Both the position numbers and the translations under genes were made by a program. Positions 1 through 7,850 of a stretch of 64,000 nucleotides of DNA are shown here, piece after piece. The notes beneath the pieces were generated by a model. The model was given only the letters and a program-made list of their open reading frames with translations. It did not search any database and was not told the DNA's origin. Within the stretch, counting starts at the first letter, position 1; each line of letters opens with the position of its first letter. The DNA lies in NCBI RefSeq assembly GCF_014640435.1, contig NZ_BMGY01000012.1, positions 1 through 64,000 of the forward strand. The letters run 5' to 3'. Source of the stretch: Hymenobacter frigidus. GTDB taxonomy: Bacteria; Bacteroidota; Bacteroidia; Cytophagales; Hymenobacteraceae.

Positions 1-60
1 CTATCAAGCTGATTTTAGCTCAAAACTCACCCTCACCCCTTAATTTTTAACACAGTTCAT

Positions 61-161
61 GTAGAGACGCGTATTTGCGTATAATCGTTGAACAGTAAAT
101 TGGTGCGTTTCATCCTGAAACCAACTGACTCAGCCGCGGAGACGCAAATATGCGCCCCTAC
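61..161. repeat. Palindromic repeat, family A (GAGACGC type), copy 1
   Basis: The left arm at 61-80 (GTAGAGACGCGTATTTGCGT) is the near reverse complement of 142-161, with 17 of 20 bases matching. A second, better conserved copy lies at 58813-58949. The right arm runs into the -7 promoter element of the downstream methyltransferase. No protein-coding function is apparent here. Confidence 0.8.
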
Positions 162-166
162 CTTTG
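159..166 (+). promoter_or_regulatory. TAnnTTTG -7 promoter element
   Basis: TACCTTTG matches the Bacteroidota -7 consensus and ends four bases before the ATG at 171, so transcription may begin at or next to the start codon. The first three bases are shared with the end of the family A repeat. No clear -33 TTG is seen. Confidence 0.55.
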
Positions 167-170
167 CGCC

Positions 171-1088
171 ATGCGTACCTGCGACCTGTGCGGCAGCCCC
201 GATTTTAAGAAGCTGCCTTTTTATTATGAATTCGAAGGCCAAAGGCTGCAAGGCACCCAGTGCCGCAGCTGCGACCTGATGTTTCTCAACCCTCAACCCA
301 CGCCCGCGCAGCTGGAACGGCTCTACGGTAAGGACTATTTCACCGAGCGCCCCAACTACGACCGCACCCAGCAGGATATTGTTTTTATTGAAGAAGGCCA
401 GAAGCAGCGTGCCCTAAACCAGGTTCGGCCCGACAAGTTCACCAATTACATGCTGGCCAAGTACCCCGGCCGCCAGTTCCGGTACCTCGACGTGGGCTGC
501 GGCCCCGGTTACACCCTCAAAAGCCTGGAAAACCTGGGCTGGGGGGCGCACGGCCTCGAAATATCGGCCCACGCCGCTGAGTTTGCCCGCCGTGAGCTGC
601 ACCTGCCGGTGGTGACGGGCAACATCGAAACCACCGAGGACTTCCACGAAAACCAGTTCGACCTCGCCTACATGGGCGACGTGCTGGAGCATTTGCTCTC
701 ACCCAGCGCCACGCTGGCCAAGTTTCACCGCATTCTGGAGCCGGGCGGGCTGCTGGTGCTGGCCCTGCCCGCCACGCTGAACCTGCCCACGGTGCGCCTG
801 GGCTTCGCGGCTTACGGCGCGCTCGGCAAAGAACGCAAGATGGACATCCCGCCCTATCACCTCTTTGAATTTACGCCGGACACCATCACCAAAATGCTGA
901 ACAAGCAAGGCTTTGAAGTAATCGAGCTGCTGAACCCGGTGAAGCCGCCGAAAAATATTCGCCTCGGCGGCAGCATATTGGAAAAGGCGAGCAAGCTGGC
1001 CGGCCAGTACCCCACCTATTATTTGAACAAGCTGACGGGCCGGTTTGGCGACCGCATGTTTGTGGTGGCGCGGAACGTGAAGGCGTAG
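171..1088 (+). CDS. Class I SAM-dependent methyltransferase with N-terminal zinc ribbon
   Basis: A 305-residue protein. Residues 4-34 carry four cysteines as two CxxC pairs (CDLC and CRSC), the layout of a zinc ribbon seen in a group of SAM methyltransferases acting on small molecules or sugars. Glycine-rich SAM motif I (LDVGCGPGY) lies near residue 105, followed by an acidic motif (YMGDVLEHL) and the usual Rossmann-type order. The ATG at 171 is preferred over the in-frame ATG at 150 because the promoter element lies between them and the zinc ribbon starts directly after 171. The gene stands alone and ends in a strong terminator. The substrate cannot be told from the sequence. Confidence 0.85.
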   Translation: MRTCDLCGSPDFKKLPFYYEFEGQRLQGTQCRSCDLMFLNPQPTPAQLERLYGKDYFTERPNYDRTQQDIVFIEEGQKQRALNQVRPDKFTNYMLAKYPGRQFRYLDVGCGPGYTLKSLENLGWGAHGLEISAHAAEFARRELHLPVVTGNIETTEDFHENQFDLAYMGDVLEHLLSPSATLAKFHRILEPGGLLVLALPATLNLPTVRLGFAAYGALGKERKMDIPPYHLFEFTPDTITKMLNKQGFEVIELLNPVKPPKNIRLGGSILEKASKLAGQYPTYYLNKLTGRFGDRMFVVARNVKA

Positions 1089-1104
1089 CGCCGACGCACA
1101 GAGA

Positions 1105-1148
1105 AAAAGACAATGGCCCGCTGCATTAGCAGCGGGCCATTGTCTTTT
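1105..1148. terminator. Bidirectional intrinsic terminator
   Basis: A perfect 19-bp stem (1105-1123 with 1130-1148) around a 6-base loop is flanked by A-run and T-run. It sits between the convergent methyltransferase and alkaline phosphatase genes and can serve both. Confidence 0.85.
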
Positions 1149-1204
1149 GGCGCTATCCCTATTTTAGAGGAGGGCTCACCTAGGAGAGCCTCGTGAGATA
1201 CCGA

Positions 1205-3319
1205 TTACAGCTTAATCGTTTTCTTCGAAATCACCTGGCCATTTATCGTCACAGAGGCCACGTAGAACCCGGCGGCCAACTGGCTACCGTCCACGGACAC
1301 GGTCTGCGTACCGCTGGGGAAGTTCTTATCGGCAACCACTGTTTGGACGCGGCGGCCCACCTGGTCGAACAGCTCGACTGTGACGAGGCCGGCCGTTGGC
1401 AACGTGAAGCCCACCTTAAACTGGCCGTCGAAAGGCACAGGGCTGAGCTGCAGCTGCGCCTCGATTTTGGTGGTGCCAGCGCCGCGCACGCCGAGCGCAA
1501 TGCCGAAGTCCGTTAGGTTCATAAACCTAGCCATTATGGGCGTAATGGCGGTGTTGTCGAGCAGGCCCTGGCCGCTGATGGCCGCCGCGTGCAGCGGGTT
1601 GTTGGTGTTGTCTTCTGCGCCCACCCAAATGTCCTGCGGGGTGTGGTTGCCGGGCGTGCCCCCTTGGTTGCTGCCCACGCCGGTGCTGGCCCGTGTGCCG
1701 TTGCCGTTGGTGAGGGGGTTTGAGCCGTAGGCCACCACAATGCGCTTGGCCGTGGCCGAGGCCGGCTGCGGGTAGACTTTGCCCTGAAACGTGGTCATCA
1801 CATAGTCCGGGAACCAGCCGCCGGTACCGCCGTCGCCGCGCACCAGGTTGGTGGGCGTAGCATAGCCCGCCTCGGCGGCTACCGACTTGGTAATCTGGCC
1901 GGAGTAGGTGCGGATTTTGGTGCCGTTCTGCTGGGCGTCGGCCTCGTCGTGCAGGCCCGTTACGGCAAAGCCGCCGCACTCGTGGTCAGAAGTACTGAAC
2001 AGCAGCGTTTTGCCATTGGCGGGCACGGCCATCAGGCTCCGGCCCTCGGCCACGGCGTAGTCGAACGCCAGCACTTCCTTAATCATGTAATCGGAAGCGT
2101 ACACGTTGGTGGTGCGGGCCGTGGCAGGCGTGGCGACATAGTTGGCGTCGCCCCCACCCGCGTACACGGGCTTGTCCGAATCGACGGTGTACTGGCCGGC
2201 GGCCCCGGTGCCGGCTACCACCGTGATGCCACCGGTGTTGGCGTGTTCGAGGTGGTCAATCCGGCCCGCTTCCACCATCAGGAAGAAGCCTTTGCCATTG
2301 CTTTTGGCCTTGAGCACTTCGATGGCCACGCGGGTCATTTCGGCCAGCGAGGGCTCCCAGGGGGCGCTGGTTTGGCGGTCCTGCTCGAAGTTGACGTGCG
2401 AGGCGTGGAACAGCCCGAGCAGTTTCTTGCCACCGGGGCCGTACTGCGCCAGGTTGGCGCTCACGTTGAGCAGGGCGTCGCGGCTGTTCACGTACTTATA
2501 GTTGCGCTGGGTCACGGCGTAGTTCACCAGGTCCACACCATCGGCGCGATTGCCCCGGATGGTGGCGGGCGCGCCGGCACCGGTCAGAATAGCGCTGCCT
2601 GCGGCGTCCACAATGGCTTCGTTGGGGCTGGCCGTGCCACCGGTGGCCGTGCGGGGCAGAAAATGCCGGCCGCCGCCGCCCAGCATCACGTCGAGCTCCA
2701 CGCCCACTTTTTTGTCGGGCAGCACCCAATCGCGGGCAGCCGTGTAGCGGAACGCGGCCGTGGGGCTGGCGTTGAAAATGGCTTCGTACTCGGGCTGCGT
2801 CGAGGCAATGTACTGAGCCGCAATGTAGTCTTCCAGGTCGCGGTACCAAATGTGACTGGCGAAAGCGGCCGGAGTAGCGTGCGTGATGCGGGCCGTGCTC
2901 ACCAGGCCCACAGCGTAGCCCTGCTTCTTGGCGGCTTCCAGAATGGTTTCGATGGACGCGCCGGTGGCGGGATTCAGCGAGATGACTTCGTTGTCCTGCT
3001 TGCCGTTTTTGCCGCAGGCATACACCGAGGCCCCGGGGGCAGAATCCGTAATCCAGGAGTTGAGCGAGTGCGTGGTGACGGTGGCGTTGTACTTCAGCTT
3101 ATCCAGCGCCAGCACCTGAAAACCAGCATCGGAGGTGAAGCGCTTGCCGGTGGTGCCCTGGCCCATGGCCATGCGCGCGGCCGTTTTGGGGGCCAGCCCG
3201 AAGCCGTCGCCGATGTAGATGATGACGTTGTTGTTGGAGCTGGCCTGCGCGCGGGCTTCCTGCCGGGCAGCCAGGGCCGAGAGCAGCAAGCCGCTGGTAA
3301 GTAAAATTTTCGCTTTCAT
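1205..3319 (-). CDS. Secreted alkaline phosphatase with T9SS type A sorting domain
   Basis: A 704-residue protein of the alkaline phosphatase superfamily, hydrolysing phosphomonoesters at the cell surface. Metal and nucleophile motifs appear in order: IGDGFG near the N-terminus, TDSAPGAS containing the nucleophile serine, THATPAAFASH, EAGRIDHLEH and STSDHECGGF. An N-terminal signal peptide (MKAKILLTSGLLLSALAA) fixes the start at 3319; an in-frame codon at 3364 would put 15 extra residues before it. The last 80 or so residues form a T9SS type A domain (PVPFDG, VELFDQVGRRV, GFYVASV, KKTIKL), so the protein should leave by the type IX pathway. Convergent with the methyltransferase. Confidence 0.93.
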   Translation of the reverse strand: MKAKILLTSGLLLSALAARQEARAQASSNNNVIIYIGDGFGLAPKTAARMAMGQGTTGKRFTSDAGFQVLALDKLKYNATVTTHSLNSWITDSAPGASVYACGKNGKQDNEVISLNPATGASIETILEAAKKQGYAVGLVSTARITHATPAAFASHIWYRDLEDYIAAQYIASTQPEYEAIFNASPTAAFRYTAARDWVLPDKKVGVELDVMLGGGGRHFLPRTATGGTASPNEAIVDAAGSAILTGAGAPATIRGNRADGVDLVNYAVTQRNYKYVNSRDALLNVSANLAQYGPGGKKLLGLFHASHVNFEQDRQTSAPWEPSLAEMTRVAIEVLKAKSNGKGFFLMVEAGRIDHLEHANTGGITVVAGTGAAGQYTVDSDKPVYAGGGDANYVATPATARTTNVYASDYMIKEVLAFDYAVAEGRSLMAVPANGKTLLFSTSDHECGGFAVTGLHDEADAQQNGTKIRTYSGQITKSVAAEAGYATPTNLVRGDGGTGGWFPDYVMTTFQGKVYPQPASATAKRIVVAYGSNPLTNGNGTRASTGVGSNQGGTPGNHTPQDIWVGAEDNTNNPLHAAAISGQGLLDNTAITPIMARFMNLTDFGIALGVRGAGTTKIEAQLQLSPVPFDGQFKVGFTLPTAGLVTVELFDQVGRRVQTVVADKNFPSGTQTVSVDGSQLAAGFYVASVTINGQVISKKTIKL

Positions 3320-3481
3320 AAACGACCGGTAAGAATGGGTGAATGGAGTGCTAACCGGCCGCAAAATTGGGCGTGTACCATGAGGCAGAAATTATGCATT
3401 CATCACACAATCATTATGAATCGATACGAAGCAAACCTGCTTATTAACAATTACATAACCAGTATTTTAAAGCTTGAATTT

Positions 3482-3489
3482 TACCTTTG
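3482..3489 (+). promoter_or_regulatory. TAnnTTTG -7 promoter element
   Basis: TACCTTTG lies 27 bases before the ATG at 3517, in the AT-rich divergent space between this gene and the alkaline phosphatase gene. It also argues against the TTG start at 3487, which overlaps it. Confidence 0.55.
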
Positions 3490-3516
3490 CGACACCACTT
3501 GCGCAGCGTTGTAGCC

Positions 3517-4596
3517 ATGTCCGTCTCTAGTCGAAACCGATTGTTTAATTGCTTACGCCCGATGCTGCTGGCCTTGTTGGTGCTGAGCCTGGGCGGGGCG
3601 GCGGCCCTGGCCCGCCCCCGGCCGCACTACGCCGTGGCCGGCCACGAAAAGCCCGTGGCTATGCTGCACGCCGGCAAAGCCACCTACCTCATCACCGAGC
3701 ACAGCGTGTTCCGGCTCGAGGGCGCGCAGTTCGTGCGCAAACACCAGACAAACAGCCCTATCTACTGTGCGGCGCTGGCCGATACCGCCCTCTGGCTGGG
3801 CACCGGCACGGGCGTGCTGCGCCTGCACACCGGCACTTTCCGGCCGCGCCCGTTGGCCCTGCCCGGTGCCGCCGCCACGGCCCCTGCCATTACGGCGCTG
3901 TTTCGGGACGTGCGGGGGGATATGTGGGTAGGAGCCAACGGATACGGCGTGTTTCGCTGGGCCAACGGAGCCTTCGTGCAGGAGCTGAAGACACCGGCCA
4001 TCAACGGCGGCGTGGCCACCGCCGACAGTTCCGTCTGGATTGCCACCAGCATCGGCCTGAGCCGCAAGCAGGGCCCGGAGTGGACGCGCTACAACGAGGA
4101 AGGCGTGGCCAACCACGAAATCCCCGACAACATTGTGGAAAAGCTGCTGCCTGACAACGCCGGCAACCTCTGGGTGGTCATGTCAGACGCCATCTGCGTG
4201 TTCGAAGGCGGCGGCCAGCGCGGCGGGGCCGAAGCCGAGCTGCCCACCGTGAAGTTTCTGGGCCGGCCTGGCAACGAAGTTTTTAGCGTGGCCTACGTGG
4301 CCGGCGCGGGCCGCTTGTTTGCCACGGCCATGGGCCTGCTGCTGCTGCCCAACGAGCCCGCCACTCGCCTTGCCAGCTTCGCCCCTGCTACCGATAAAGT
4401 GGAGCCCAAGCGGCTGCTGGTGCCGCTGCCGCAATTGCCCGGTACCGGCAACCCGATTTTGCTGCAGCTAGACAAGCAGCAGCGCCTGTGGTTGGCAAGC
4501 ACCGACGGCGTTACGGTATTGACAAGCAAGGAATTTAGTCGGTTTGTGCAGGCGCAATTGGGCACGACTGGCCTGGCGGCCAAATCCACTCACTGA
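3517..4596 (+). CDS. Secreted beta-propeller protein with two-component-regulator propeller repeats
   Basis: A 359-residue protein with an N-terminal hydrophobic signal (PMLLALLVLSLGGAAALA) followed by propeller blades that end in the W-(I/V/L)-x-(T/S/A) pattern of Reg_prop repeats: ALWLGTGTGVLRL, DMWVGANGYGVFRW, SVWIATSIGLSR, NLWVVMSDAICVF and RLWLASTDGVTVL. Such propellers normally form the periplasmic sensor of hybrid histidine kinases. Here there is no kinase, so it may be a free ligand-binding protein; the ligand is unknown. It is followed by a terminator and converges on htpG. Confidence 0.75.
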   Translation: MSVSSRNRLFNCLRPMLLALLVLSLGGAAALARPRPHYAVAGHEKPVAMLHAGKATYLITEHSVFRLEGAQFVRKHQTNSPIYCAALADTALWLGTGTGVLRLHTGTFRPRPLALPGAAATAPAITALFRDVRGDMWVGANGYGVFRWANGAFVQELKTPAINGGVATADSSVWIATSIGLSRKQGPEWTRYNEEGVANHEIPDNIVEKLLPDNAGNLWVVMSDAICVFEGGGQRGGAEAELPTVKFLGRPGNEVFSVAYVAGAGRLFATAMGLLLLPNEPATRLASFAPATDKVEPKRLLVPLPQLPGTGNPILLQLDKQQRLWLASTDGVTVLTSKEFSRFVQAQLGTTGLAAKSTH

Positions 4597-4664
4597 CCCT
4601 TCCGGGCACGGCCCCTCCCCAAGAAAGCGAGTACCGGTTTTGCGCGAAGCAAAAAGACACAAAA

Positions 4665-4688
4665 AAAGCCTGCTTCTCAGCAGGCTTT
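4665..4688. terminator. Bidirectional intrinsic terminator
   Basis: A 10-bp stem (AAAGCCTGCT, 4-base loop TCTC, AGCAGGCTTT) with A-tract and T-tract on either side, between the propeller gene and the convergent htpG gene. Confidence 0.85.
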
Positions 4689-4779
4689 TTCGATTTCATC
4701 AATGCCCCGGTCCTGTCCATCCGGCGTCCCTTCTTGTTGAAGAGGGCCGTGTTTGGCAGGGGCCAGGCGCTGACGCGGC

Positions 4780-6597
4780 TTACAGCAGCTCCGTGCTGCG
4801 CTTCACGAAGGCCGTCAGGGCCTCGCCTTTCAGCATGCCCTGGGCCAGCAGCGCCAAATCAAATGCTTGCTTGGCCAGCTTGTCGCCGCCGTCGGCCAGC
4901 ACCTTCTGGGTGAGCGGGTGGTTGGCGTTCACGGTCACGTCGTAGGAGTCGGGGAAGGCCCCGAACATCTGCATGCCGCCACCGCCGCCGGTGCGCTGCA
5001 TGTCCTTCATGCGGCGCATGAATTCGTTCTGGGTGATGACCACCGGGGCATCCTGCGGGCTGAGGGCGGCCACCTTCACGTGCATGGCCTCGTTGGCAAT
5101 GGCGGTTTTGAACACCTCGGCCAGCTTGGTCTGGTCGTCTTCGGTCAGCACGCTTTCGGTGGTGCCTTCCTTCTCGATAAGCTTGCTCACGGTGTCGGCG
5201 TCCACGCGCTTGAAGCTGGTTTTTTCCAGCTTTTGCTCCAGCTGGCCCACAAAGTGCGGGTCGAGCACCTGGTCGAAGTTCAGCACGTCGTAGCCGCGTT
5301 CCTGGGCGGCAGCCACGAAGCCGTGCTGCTGCTCGGCATCGTTGGTGTAGAGCACCACCGTGGTGCCGTCCTTGTCCTGCTGGTTGGCCTGAATGTGCTC
5401 GGTGTACTCGTTGATGGTGAACAGCTTAGCATCCACGTTCTTCAGCAGCACGAAGTCCTTACCCTTGTCGTAGAACTTTTCATCCGACAGCATGCCGTAC
5501 TTCACGAACATGCCGATGTCGGACCATTTCTCCTCGTAGCCGGCCCGGTCCTTTTTGAACAGGTCGTTGAGCTTGTCGGCTACTTTTTTGGTGATGTAGG
5601 TATTGATTTTGCGCACCGCCGCGTCGGCCTGCAGGAAGCTGCGCGACACGTTGAGCGGGATGTCCGGCGAATCAATCACGCCGTGCAGCAGCATCAGGAA
5701 CTCGGGCACCACGTCCTTCACCTCGTCGGTGATGAACACCTGGCGCGAGTAGAGCTGAATCTTGTTGCGCGAGAACTGCAGCTCGTCCTTCACCTTCGGG
5801 AAGTACAGAATACCAGTCAGGTTGAACGGATAGTCCACATTCAGGTGTATCCAGAACAGGGGCTCGTCCATGCTCATGGGGTAGAGCTCCTGGTAAAATT
5901 TCTTGTAGTCCTCATCGGTCAGCTCGCTGGGCTGCTTGGTCCAGATTGGGCTGGTGTCGTTGATGAGCTGGCCTTCGAACTCAATCGGAATGGGCAGGAA
6001 CTTGCAGTACTTGGTGAGGATGGTGCGCAGCCGGGCCTCCTCCAAAAACTCGTCCGAATCTTCGGCTACGTGCAGTACCACGTCGGTGCCGCGCTCGGCC
6101 TTCTCAGTGCTTTCGAGGGTGAAGGACGTGCTGCCATCACAAATCCAGTGGGCGGCTTCAGTGCCTTCCTGATGGCTCTGCGAGAAGATTTCCACGTTCT
6201 CGGCCACCATGAAGGCGGAGTAGAAACCCAGACCGAACTGACCGATAATCTGGTCTTTGGTGGCCGCGTCCTTCTCCTTGTACTGCTCCACAAACTCGGT
6301 GGCGCCGGAGAAGGCAATCTGGTTGATATACTTCTTGATTTCCTCGCCACTCATGCCCAGGCCGTGGTCGGAAATCGTGATTTTGCGGGCTTCTTTGTCC
6401 ACGGTCACGCGCACTTTCAGCTCGCCCAATTCGCCTTTGAACTCGCCCAGCTGGGCCAGGCTCTTCAGCTTTTGAGTGGCATCGACGGCATTACTGACCA
6501 ATTCCCGCAGGAAAATCTCGTGGTCGGAATACAAGAACTTCTTGATAATGGGGAAGATGTTCTCGGTATGGATGGAGATGGAGCCGGTTTCTTGCAT
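4780..6597 (-). CDS. htpG: Molecular chaperone HtpG (Hsp90 family)
   Basis: A 605-residue cytosolic ATP-dependent chaperone, close to the family's usual length. The N-terminal GHKL ATPase domain shows ELVSNAVDA, the ATP-lid region SDHGLGMSGEEI, GQFGLGFYSAFMV and a threonine-containing ADVVLH-like strand (GTDVVLHV). The middle domain includes the catalytic-loop region around LNVSRSFLQ, and the C-terminal dimerisation region is present without the eukaryotic MEEVD tail. The upstream space holds a perfect palindrome at 6707-6723 that may be a control site. Confidence 0.97.
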   Translation of the reverse strand: MQETGSISIHTENIFPIIKKFLYSDHEIFLRELVSNAVDATQKLKSLAQLGEFKGELGELKVRVTVDKEARKITISDHGLGMSGEEIKKYINQIAFSGATEFVEQYKEKDAATKDQIIGQFGLGFYSAFMVAENVEIFSQSHQEGTEAAHWICDGSTSFTLESTEKAERGTDVVLHVAEDSDEFLEEARLRTILTKYCKFLPIPIEFEGQLINDTSPIWTKQPSELTDEDYKKFYQELYPMSMDEPLFWIHLNVDYPFNLTGILYFPKVKDELQFSRNKIQLYSRQVFITDEVKDVVPEFLMLLHGVIDSPDIPLNVSRSFLQADAAVRKINTYITKKVADKLNDLFKKDRAGYEEKWSDIGMFVKYGMLSDEKFYDKGKDFVLLKNVDAKLFTINEYTEHIQANQQDKDGTTVVLYTNDAEQQHGFVAAAQERGYDVLNFDQVLDPHFVGQLEQKLEKTSFKRVDADTVSKLIEKEGTTESVLTEDDQTKLAEVFKTAIANEAMHVKVAALSPQDAPVVITQNEFMRRMKDMQRTGGGGGMQMFGAFPDSYDVTVNANHPLTQKVLADGGDKLAKQAFDLALLAQGMLKGEALTAFVKRSTELL

Positions 6598-6706
6598 GGT
6601 AATGGTGTAGGGTATCGGAGAAATTGAAAGTCAGACGGAATGGCCGGGCATGGAGTAGCCGGCCACGGTTTGCGCAGCTTTCAAAGGACGTTCCAAGGGG
6701 CGGGGC

Positions 6707-6723
6707 GCTGTCAGATTGACAGC
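6707..6723. promoter_or_regulatory. Candidate operator upstream of htpG
   Basis: A perfect 7-3-7 palindrome, GCTGTCA-GAT-TGACAGC, lies 110-126 bases before the htpG start. It has no T-run, so it is not a terminator. Binding by a stress regulator is inference only; it is not a CIRCE element. Confidence 0.4.
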
Positions 6724-6757
6724 GGCGGGCGCGGACCTAGCCAGCCCACGCAATGGC

Positions 6758-7261
6758 TCAGGGCCGGCTCTGGTAAAGTGGGTAGGACCTATTGGCCCCG
6801 GACCCCGGCGATGCGGGGCCGTGCACCGCGTCCCACTCGGCCAGTAGCGCGGGCAAACGGTCAGAATAATCACTGAGCCAGTGCAAACCCGGGCCGGACT
6901 GCGGAAAATACTGAATATCGAACCGGATAATGGGCAACATTTGAGCCAGCAGCGACTCGATGGCCAGCTGGTTATGCACCCGCCGACGGTGATTGATGAG
7001 CACCACGCGCTCCAAAGTTGACTTTGCCAAGGTGGGTATCCAGTGTGCCCCCAGCCACACTTGGTCGTACACCGAAATATCGGGCAAGGTGTTCATGTTG
7101 AGCAGCAGACGGCGCACTTGCAGCCGTTGGCTAAGCACCAGCAACTGCTCGGCACTGGCGCGGAAGGTTCGCATGTCATTGCCTGAGGCCCATTCGATGC
7201 GCAACAAACTCAGTTCCTCGTCGAATTGCAAGGAAAAGTCAGAAATACTCGTAATTATCAC
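6758..7261 (-). CDS. STAS-like hypothetical protein
   Basis: A 167-residue protein starting at GTG. The alternation of strand and helix (LLRIEWASGND, RLLLNMNTLPDIS, VVLINHRRR) resembles the STAS/SpoIIAA-like fold that is common as single-domain proteins of unknown role in Cytophagales. There is no signal peptide or membrane segment. It lies upstream of htpG on the same strand with a 160-base gap, so co-transcription is possible but not shown. The C-terminal 20 residues are low in structure. Function not assigned. Confidence 0.6.
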   Translation of the reverse strand: MIITSISDFSLQFDEELSLLRIEWASGNDMRTFRASAEQLLVLSQRLQVRRLLLNMNTLPDISVYDQVWLGAHWIPTLAKSTLERVVLINHRRRVHNQLAIESLLAQMLPIIRFDIQYFPQSGPGLHWLSDYSDRLPALLAEWDAVHGPASPGSGANRSYPLYQSRP

Positions 7262-7390
7262 AAAAAGTTAGTGCTAAGCAGGTCACACAGCAGGAAAGAT
7301 ACTGCACTGATTATGAGAAATCTCGTCGGCACGGATTTAGCCTCGGTGTTGAACAGAAACTTTTTTCGCACAGCTTTGCGTGGTTACCAC

Positions 7391-7398
7391 CATCTTTG
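7391..7398 (+). promoter_or_regulatory. TAnnTTTG-like -7 element (CATCTTTG)
   Basis: CATCTTTG matches seven of the consensus positions that matter except the first T, and ends four bases before the GTG at 7403, the same spacing as at 159-166. Confidence 0.4.
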
Positions 7399-7402
7399 CA
7401 CA

Positions 7403-7753
7403 GTGCAAGCCCTCCGCTCCCACCTCGCCTTACTCCTGCTGCTCTGCCTCACGCGGACGCTGCTGCCCGAGGCGTGGATATTAGCCTTGCACACCCACGC
7501 CCATACCAAGGAAGAACCGGCCCACGTGCCCGCTTTCAAGCGCATGGGCAAGGTGCTGCTCAGCGCCCGGCACCAGCACTGCGAGATTGAGCAGTTCTAT
7601 AATGTGGTGTACCAGGCCGGGGCGCCGGTGCTGCTGCCCGCGCCCCGCGTGGCCCCGCGCTACCTGTCGGCAGTGGCGTTGCCGCCCGTGCGGGCGGTGG
7701 CTGGCGAACTGCTGTTTGCCCGCTCCCTGCGCGGGCCGCCGCGCCGCGCCTGA
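7403..7753 (+). CDS. Small membrane-anchored His/Cys protein, probably metal-related
   Basis: A 116-residue protein with an N-terminal hydrophobic segment (residues 3-25) and potential metal ligands HTHAH and HQHC. It ends 97 bases before a TonB-dependent receptor. Bacteroidota commonly encode short proteins with this kind of His/Cys signature next to metal-related TonB receptors, so a role in metal sensing or handling is likely by context. The GTG at 7403 is chosen because the promoter-like element directly precedes it; in-frame starts further upstream (for example ATG 7313) would add residues without recognisable structure. The exact family is not certain. Confidence 0.6.
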   Translation: MQALRSHLALLLLLCLTRTLLPEAWILALHTHAHTKEEPAHVPAFKRMGKVLLSARHQHCEIEQFYNVVYQAGAPVLLPAPRVAPRYLSAVALPPVRAVAGELLFARSLRGPPRRA

Positions 7754-7850
7754 TTCCCGGCGCATTCTTTTTTTCCTGGTAATAACCCGCTCTGTTCGCG
7801 GCCGTGCCCTTGCGCCGGCCTGCGGGCCGGGCCGTTTTGGCATTTTCTTC

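Noticed and set aside
57..296. 79-residue minus-strand ORF at the window start
   Set aside because: It reads through a family A palindrome and the antisense of the methyltransferase zinc ribbon.
1949..3304. 451-residue plus-strand ORF
   Set aside because: It is antisense to the alkaline phosphatase gene, which has clear catalytic motifs.
4867..6627. 586-residue plus-strand ORF
   Set aside because: It is antisense to htpG, with only repetitive V/L/H/G composition.
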